From contig JBPCKZ010000218.1 of NCBI GenBank assembly GCA_051003795.1, positions 1 to 19,392 on the forward strand: a DNA stretch of 19,392 nt, read 5' to 3'. This document shows, one piece after another, positions 15,982-19,392 of this stretch (its first letter is position 1; each line of letters starts with the position of its first letter). Origin of the DNA: JALYXS01 sp051003795 (GTDB lineage Bacteria; Acidobacteriota; Terriglobia; Bryobacterales; Bryobacteraceae). The notes under the pieces are model-generated. The model was not told the DNA's origin, made no database searches, and worked only from the letters and a program-made list of their open reading frames with translations. Both the position numbers and the translations under genes were made by a program.

Positions 15982-18392
15982 ATGTGGCAGGCGCGAGTGC
16001 CCGCGCCACAAAGGCATTCGCGTGTCTCTTGTGTATCGCTCCCGCATTCGCCCAGCAGTCCTTCTTCGACACAAACATCCGCCCGGTCCTCCAGAGCAAG
16101 TGCCAGTCCTGCCACAACGACAAAAATAAATCGAGCGGGCTCTCGCTTTCCAGCCGCGACGCGCTGCTCGCCGGAGGCAATCGCGGCCCATCCATTCAAC
16201 TATTGGCGCAGGCGGTCGAGCAGACTGGCGCTCTGAAAATGCCTCTCGGCGGCAAGCTCGAGCCGGAGCAGATCGCCAACATAAAGCGCTGGGTCGATAT
16301 GGGCGCTCCGTGGCCGGCCGAATCCGGCGCATCGAAGAAGCCCGGCAAAGATTACTGGGCGTTTCAGCCGGTGAAAAGAGTCGCTCCGCCGGCGATTCCC
16401 GTACCCAATCCAATCGACCGGTTCATCCTCGCGCGGCTTCAACAAGAGCACTTGAAGCCTTCCCCCGAAGCCGATAAAGAAACGCTGCTGCGCCGCGTCA
16501 GCCTGGATCTGACGGGCCTGCTCCCGTCCGCGAAGGAAGTCCGGGAATTTGTTGCCGACCGGCGGCCGGACGCTTACGCTCGCGTCGTCGATCGCCTGCT
16601 GGCCTCCCCGCACTATGGCGAACGTTGGGCCCGGCACTGGCTCGATGTCGCGCGCTATGCCGATTCCGACGGTTACACCATCGACGCTCCCCGACAAATC
16701 TGGAAATATCGCGATTACGTAATTGCCGCGCTGAATCGCGACATGCCGTTCAATCAATTCGTCATCGAGCAGATCGCGGGCGACTTGCTGCCGAACCCGA
16801 CCGCCGATCAGCTCATCGCGACGGGCTTCCACCGCAACACGCCCAGCAATTTCGAAGGTGGAATCGATTTCGAGCAGTATCGCGTGGAGGCCGTCGTCGA
16901 TCGCGTTTCAACGACCGGCGCGGCGTTCTTGGGCCTGACCCTCGGCTGCGCCCGCTGCCACGATCACAAATTCGACCCGATCTCGCAAAAAGAGTTCTAC
17001 CAGATGGTCGCGTTCATGAACAGCGAGGACGAGATTACGAGCGAAGCGGAGCGTTACGATTTTAATCGCCCATTCCTGGAAGTCCCCACGCCTGAAGAAC
17101 TCGCGCGGCGAAAAGCCTTTCAATCGCAATGGTCGGCTCTGAGCAAGGAATTGATCGCGTACGTGCGGGGCCTGGCCGCATCGCATGCGCCCGATCCGGC
17201 GAAAGACGCCGGCTTGCAAGAGCGTGTCAAGAATTTGCGCGATCTTCGCAAAGCCGAGCCGCAAGTCACGACCACGCTGGTCATGCGCGAACTCCCGAAG
17301 CCGCGCGAAACCTACATCCACCTGGGCGGCGACTTCACGCGCAAGGGAGCGGTGGTGCAGCCGGCCGTTCCCGCGGTTCTTCCGCAATTGCCTCCGAACG
17401 CGACATCCCGCCTGGATCTCGCCAAGTGGCTGGCGGATCCCCAAAATCCGCTTACCAGCCGGGTGACGGTAAACCGTATGTGGCAGGAATGTTTTGGCAA
17501 GGGCATTGTCGAAACGGAAAACGATTTCGGCACGCAGGGCGCGAAGCCCACGCATCCGGAGTTATTGGACTGGCTCGCGAGCGAATTCGTCCGCCGGAAC
17601 TGGAGCCAGAAGGCGATCCACCGCCTGATCGTCACATCGGCAACCTATCGGCAATCGTCGAAACGAAGAGCGGACATCGAAGAAGCCGACCCGTATAACA
17701 AGCTCCTCGCCCGGCAGAATCGCCTCCGCCTGGATGCCGAAATTATTCGCGATGCCGGGCTTTCGGCTAGCGGGTTGTTGACCGAAACGGTCGGCGGCCC
17801 AAGCGTGTACCCGCCCATCCCCGAAGGCGCGCTCGCTGTTACGCAAGTCAAGCAGGTGTGGCCGACCAGCATGGGTCCGGACCGCTACCGGCGCGGCATG
17901 TACACATTTTTCCGGCGTTCGGCGGTGTATCCGGGCTTGGGTGTCTTCGATGCCCCCGATGCCTCGGCCACGTGCACGCGCCGCGTGCGCTCGAACACCC
18001 CGCTGCAAGCGCTAACCGCGCTGAACGACGCGGCATTCGTCGAATTCGCCGAAGGATTGGCGGCGCGCGTAATTAAGGAAGGGGGCGCCGTCGATAAGGA
18101 CCGCTTGAAATACGCTTTTCTTCTGACTGTTGGCCGCGCTCCGAAGCCCGCCGAGGAAGAACGGCTCCTGCATTTCCTAGCGCGCCAGGTAGATGAGTAC
18201 AAAACGAACCCGGCGCTCGCGACGGAGCTGATCTTTAAGGGCAAGGTGTTCCGGTCCGATGAAGTGGTGGAGGAAAACGCGCCGGTGGACAAGCTGGCAC
18301 GCGGCCGTCCGACGGATTTGCCGCTGCTGGCCGCGTGGACGGGCGTTTCCCGCGTGCTTCTGAACGCCGACGATTTCCTGACAAGGGAGTGA
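15978..18392 (+). CDS. PSCyt1-DUF1549-DUF1553 di-haem protein
   Basis: 804 residues. Signal peptide about 1-25 (AFACLLCIAPAFA, cut before QQ), then a planctomycete cytochrome C domain (PSCyt1, about 36-105) with CQSCH (42-46) and the closing KMPLGGKLE. DUF1549 (PSCyt2, about 145-350) follows, with WLDVARYADSDGY (221-233) and GCARCHDHKFDPI, which carries CARCH (324-328). A linker contains ETYIHLGGDFTRKG (444-457). DUF1553 (PSD1, about 475-735) includes SRVTVNRMW (494-502) and RRSVRSNTPLQAL-like RRVRSNTPLQAL (668-679), and the protein ends LLNADDFLTRE. All parts of the family are present. It is probably periplasmic or surface-exposed; the reaction is unknown. The start ATG overlaps the DUF1552 stop. 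The n-region of the signal is encoded by a palindromic element (15983-16010). The DUF1501 gene follows after 6 bases. Confidence 0.93.
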   Translation: MNVAGASARATKAFACLLCIAPAFAQQSFFDTNIRPVLQSKCQSCHNDKNKSSGLSLSSRDALLAGGNRGPSIQLLAQAVEQTGALKMPLGGKLEPEQIANIKRWVDMGAPWPAESGASKKPGKDYWAFQPVKRVAPPAIPVPNPIDRFILARLQQEHLKPSPEADKETLLRRVSLDLTGLLPSAKEVREFVADRRPDAYARVVDRLLASPHYGERWARHWLDVARYADSDGYTIDAPRQIWKYRDYVIAALNRDMPFNQFVIEQIAGDLLPNPTADQLIATGFHRNTPSNFEGGIDFEQYRVEAVVDRVSTTGAAFLGLTLGCARCHDHKFDPISQKEFYQMVAFMNSEDEITSEAERYDFNRPFLEVPTPEELARRKAFQSQWSALSKELIAYVRGLAASHAPDPAKDAGLQERVKNLRDLRKAEPQVTTTLVMRELPKPRETYIHLGGDFTRKGAVVQPAVPAVLPQLPPNATSRLDLAKWLADPQNPLTSRVTVNRMWQECFGKGIVETENDFGTQGAKPTHPELLDWLASEFVRRNWSQKAIHRLIVTSATYRQSSKRRADIEEADPYNKLLARQNRLRLDAEIIRDAGLSASGLLTETVGGPSVYPPIPEGALAVTQVKQVWPTSMGPDRYRRGMYTFFRRSAVYPGLGVFDAPDASATCTRRVRSNTPLQALTALNDAAFVEFAEGLAARVIKEGGAVDKDRLKYAFLLTVGRAPKPAEEERLLHFLARQVDEYKTNPALATELIFKGKVFRSDEVVEENAPVDKLARGRPTDLPLLAAWTGVSRVLLNADDFLTRE
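15983..16010. repeat. 28-base palindromic element inside a signal-peptide coding region
   Basis: TGTGGC at 15983-15988 pairs with GCCACA at 16005-16010. Alternatively GGCGC at 15990-15994 pairs with GCGCC at 16003-16007 with an 8-base loop. It begins two bases after the start codon of the PSCyt1-DUF1549-DUF1553 gene and encodes the first residues of its signal peptide. Only one copy was seen in this window, so whether it belongs to a dispersed repeat family cannot be told here. Confidence 0.4.
18383..18389 (+). promoter_or_regulatory. Shine-Dalgarno sequence deciding the DUF1501 start
   Basis: AAGGGAG ends 9 bases before the ATG at 18399. A closer ATG at 18392, overlapping the upstream stop, is in another frame and ends after five codons, so this site supports the start at 18399. 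Confidence 0.6.
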
Positions 18393-18398
18393 TGCGTA

Positions 18399-19392
18399 AT
18401 GCATTTTGAAGATTTAGTCACGCAGTTCGAAACACGCCGGCATTTCTTCAGCCGCTGCGGAGTAGGCCTCGGCAAGATCGCGCTCGCTTCACTGCTCGCC
18501 GACAGCAATGTTTTCGGGGCTGCCGGCACGCCCGCTACTAACCCGATGCAGGCGAAGCCCGGCAACTTCCCAGCGAAAGCCAAGAGTGTCATCTACCTGT
18601 TCATGGCGGGCGGCCCCAGCCAGCTCGAGTTATACGACTACAAGCCGGCCCTTCAGAAACTAAACAATCAGCCCATGCCGGATTCGCTCCTGACCGGCAA
18701 GCGCTTCGCCTTCATGGATACGTTCACGAAGGAAAAGCCCAAACTGCTCGGAACGAAGCGGACTTTCAAACAGCATGGGCAGAGCGGCGCGTGGATTTCC
18801 GATCTGCTGCCGCATATCGGCGCGGTGTCCGACGACATCTCGTTTCTAAAAGGGGTCTCGACCGAGAATTTCAATCACGGGCCGGCGAAGTGCTTCGCGA
18901 ATACGGGATCGACGCGCTTTGGAAGGCCCAGCATGGGTTCCTGGATCACCTATGGAATCGGCAGCGAATCGACGGACTTGCCCGGCTTCGTGGTTCTGCA
19001 GTCGGGACCCCGCGGTCCGCGCGGCGGGGCCGCTCTGTGGTCCAGCGGATTCGTGCCGTCCGCCTATCAAGGCGTCCCGTTCCGATCCGGCGGGGATCCG
19101 ATTCTCGATTTGTCGAGGCCGCAAGGCGTGTCGTTGCGTGGGCAGCAGGATACCTTGCAGACCATTCGTGATATGAATTTGGAAGCGCTGGCCGAATCCG
19201 GCGATCCCGAGATCGCAACCCGCGTTTCCGCTTACGAAATGGCTTACCGGATGCAATCGAGCGGACCCGAGCTAATCGACTTTACGAAAGAGAAGAAGGA
19301 AACACTCGAAATGTACGGCGCCGAGCCCGGCAAACCCACTTATGCCAACAATTGTTTGCTGGCCAGGCGCTTGGTCGAGCGTGGCGTAAGAT
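18399..19392 (+). CDS. DUF1501 protein with Tat signal, 3' end outside window
   Basis: The frame is open from the ATG at 18399 to the window end (331 codons seen). The N-terminus MHFEDLVTQFETRRHFFSRC has a twin-arginine motif (RRHFF, 13-17) followed by GVGLGKIALASLLA, typical of DUF1501 proteins. Further hallmarks are VIYLFMAGGPSQLELYDYKP (64-83), FKQHGQSGAW (123-132), STENFNHGP (154-162), MGSWITYGIGS (179-189) and, at the edge, CLLARRLVERGVR. DUF1501 is grouped with the alkaline-phosphatase/sulfatase-like superfamily, but no reaction is established for this subgroup. It lies 6 bases after the DUF1553 gene with a good ribosome site; DUF1549/DUF1553 and DUF1501 genes are commonly adjacent. Export folded through Tat is inferred. 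About 120-150 C-terminal residues should lie beyond the window. Confidence 0.92.
   Translation, partial: MHFEDLVTQFETRRHFFSRCGVGLGKIALASLLADSNVFGAAGTPATNPMQAKPGNFPAKAKSVIYLFMAGGPSQLELYDYKPALQKLNNQPMPDSLLTGKRFAFMDTFTKEKPKLLGTKRTFKQHGQSGAWISDLLPHIGAVSDDISFLKGVSTENFNHGPAKCFANTGSTRFGRPSMGSWITYGIGSESTDLPGFVVLQSGPRGPRGGAALWSSGFVPSAYQGVPFRSGGDPILDLSRPQGVSLRGQQDTLQTIRDMNLEALAESGDPEIATRVSAYEMAYRMQSSGPELIDFTKEKKETLEMYGAEPGKPTYANNCLLARRLVERGVR

Noticed and set aside
15982..16236. Alternative ATG at 15982 opening an 84-codon frame
   Set aside because: It is in another frame from the cytochrome domains; the ATG at 15978 gives a proper signal peptide and the ATGA overlap seen at the other junctions.
17885..18592. 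Minus-strand open frame of 235 codons over the end of the DUF1553 gene and the start of DUF1501
   Set aside because: It is fully antisense to two well-recognised genes, is low-complexity and Ser/Arg-rich, and matches no family.

Overview
The window reads as a chromosomal segment of an acidobacterium, most likely of the Bryobacter / 'Candidatus Solibacter' group. This is judged from high G+C, the abundance of 'planctomycete-type' cytochrome and DUF1501/DUF1552/DUF1592 families, and the style of the glycosyltransferase and ankyrin genes. It is inference from family content; no 16S or other marker is present. No tRNA, rRNA, CRISPR array, insertion sequence or phage gene was recognised.

Layout. 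(1) 1-1899: 3' part of a multi-span membrane glycosyltransferase-like gene with a discoidin-like tail, running tail-to-tail into (2) 1892-4105, a minus-strand pair of a small acidic protein of unknown function and the single-strand exonuclease RecJ. (3) A 116-base divergent spacer with an inverted repeat leads to a second GT39-like membrane protein (4222-6087). (4) 6105-11195, minus strand: a tightly packed operon of a di-haem DUF1592-type protein, a Tat-exported DUF1552 protein and an ankyrin-repeat protein. (5) 11196-12301: about 1.1 kb of spacer with a candidate promoter for operon 4, a remnant resembling the ASPIC/UnbV C-terminus on the minus strand, and a TPR-like pseudogene on the plus strand. 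(6) 12302-19392 (runs off the window), plus strand: a small exported beta-rich protein, a short DUF1592-type di-haem protein, a second DUF1552 protein, a PSCyt1-DUF1549-DUF1553 di-haem protein and a DUF1501 protein.

How the genes fit together. Two separately transcribed DUF1592-DUF1552 cassettes lie back to back. The right-hand one is continued by a second partner pair (PSD1/DUF1553 plus DUF1501) through 4-base ATGA overlaps and a 6-base gap. In both operons the CxxCH proteins carry Sec-type signals, whereas the DUF1552/DUF1501 proteins carry twin-arginine signals. This suggests an extracytoplasmic assembly of c-type cytochromes with pre-folded, possibly metal-dependent, Tat substrates. The substrate and reaction are unknown; this is the best candidate here for an uncharacterised system.
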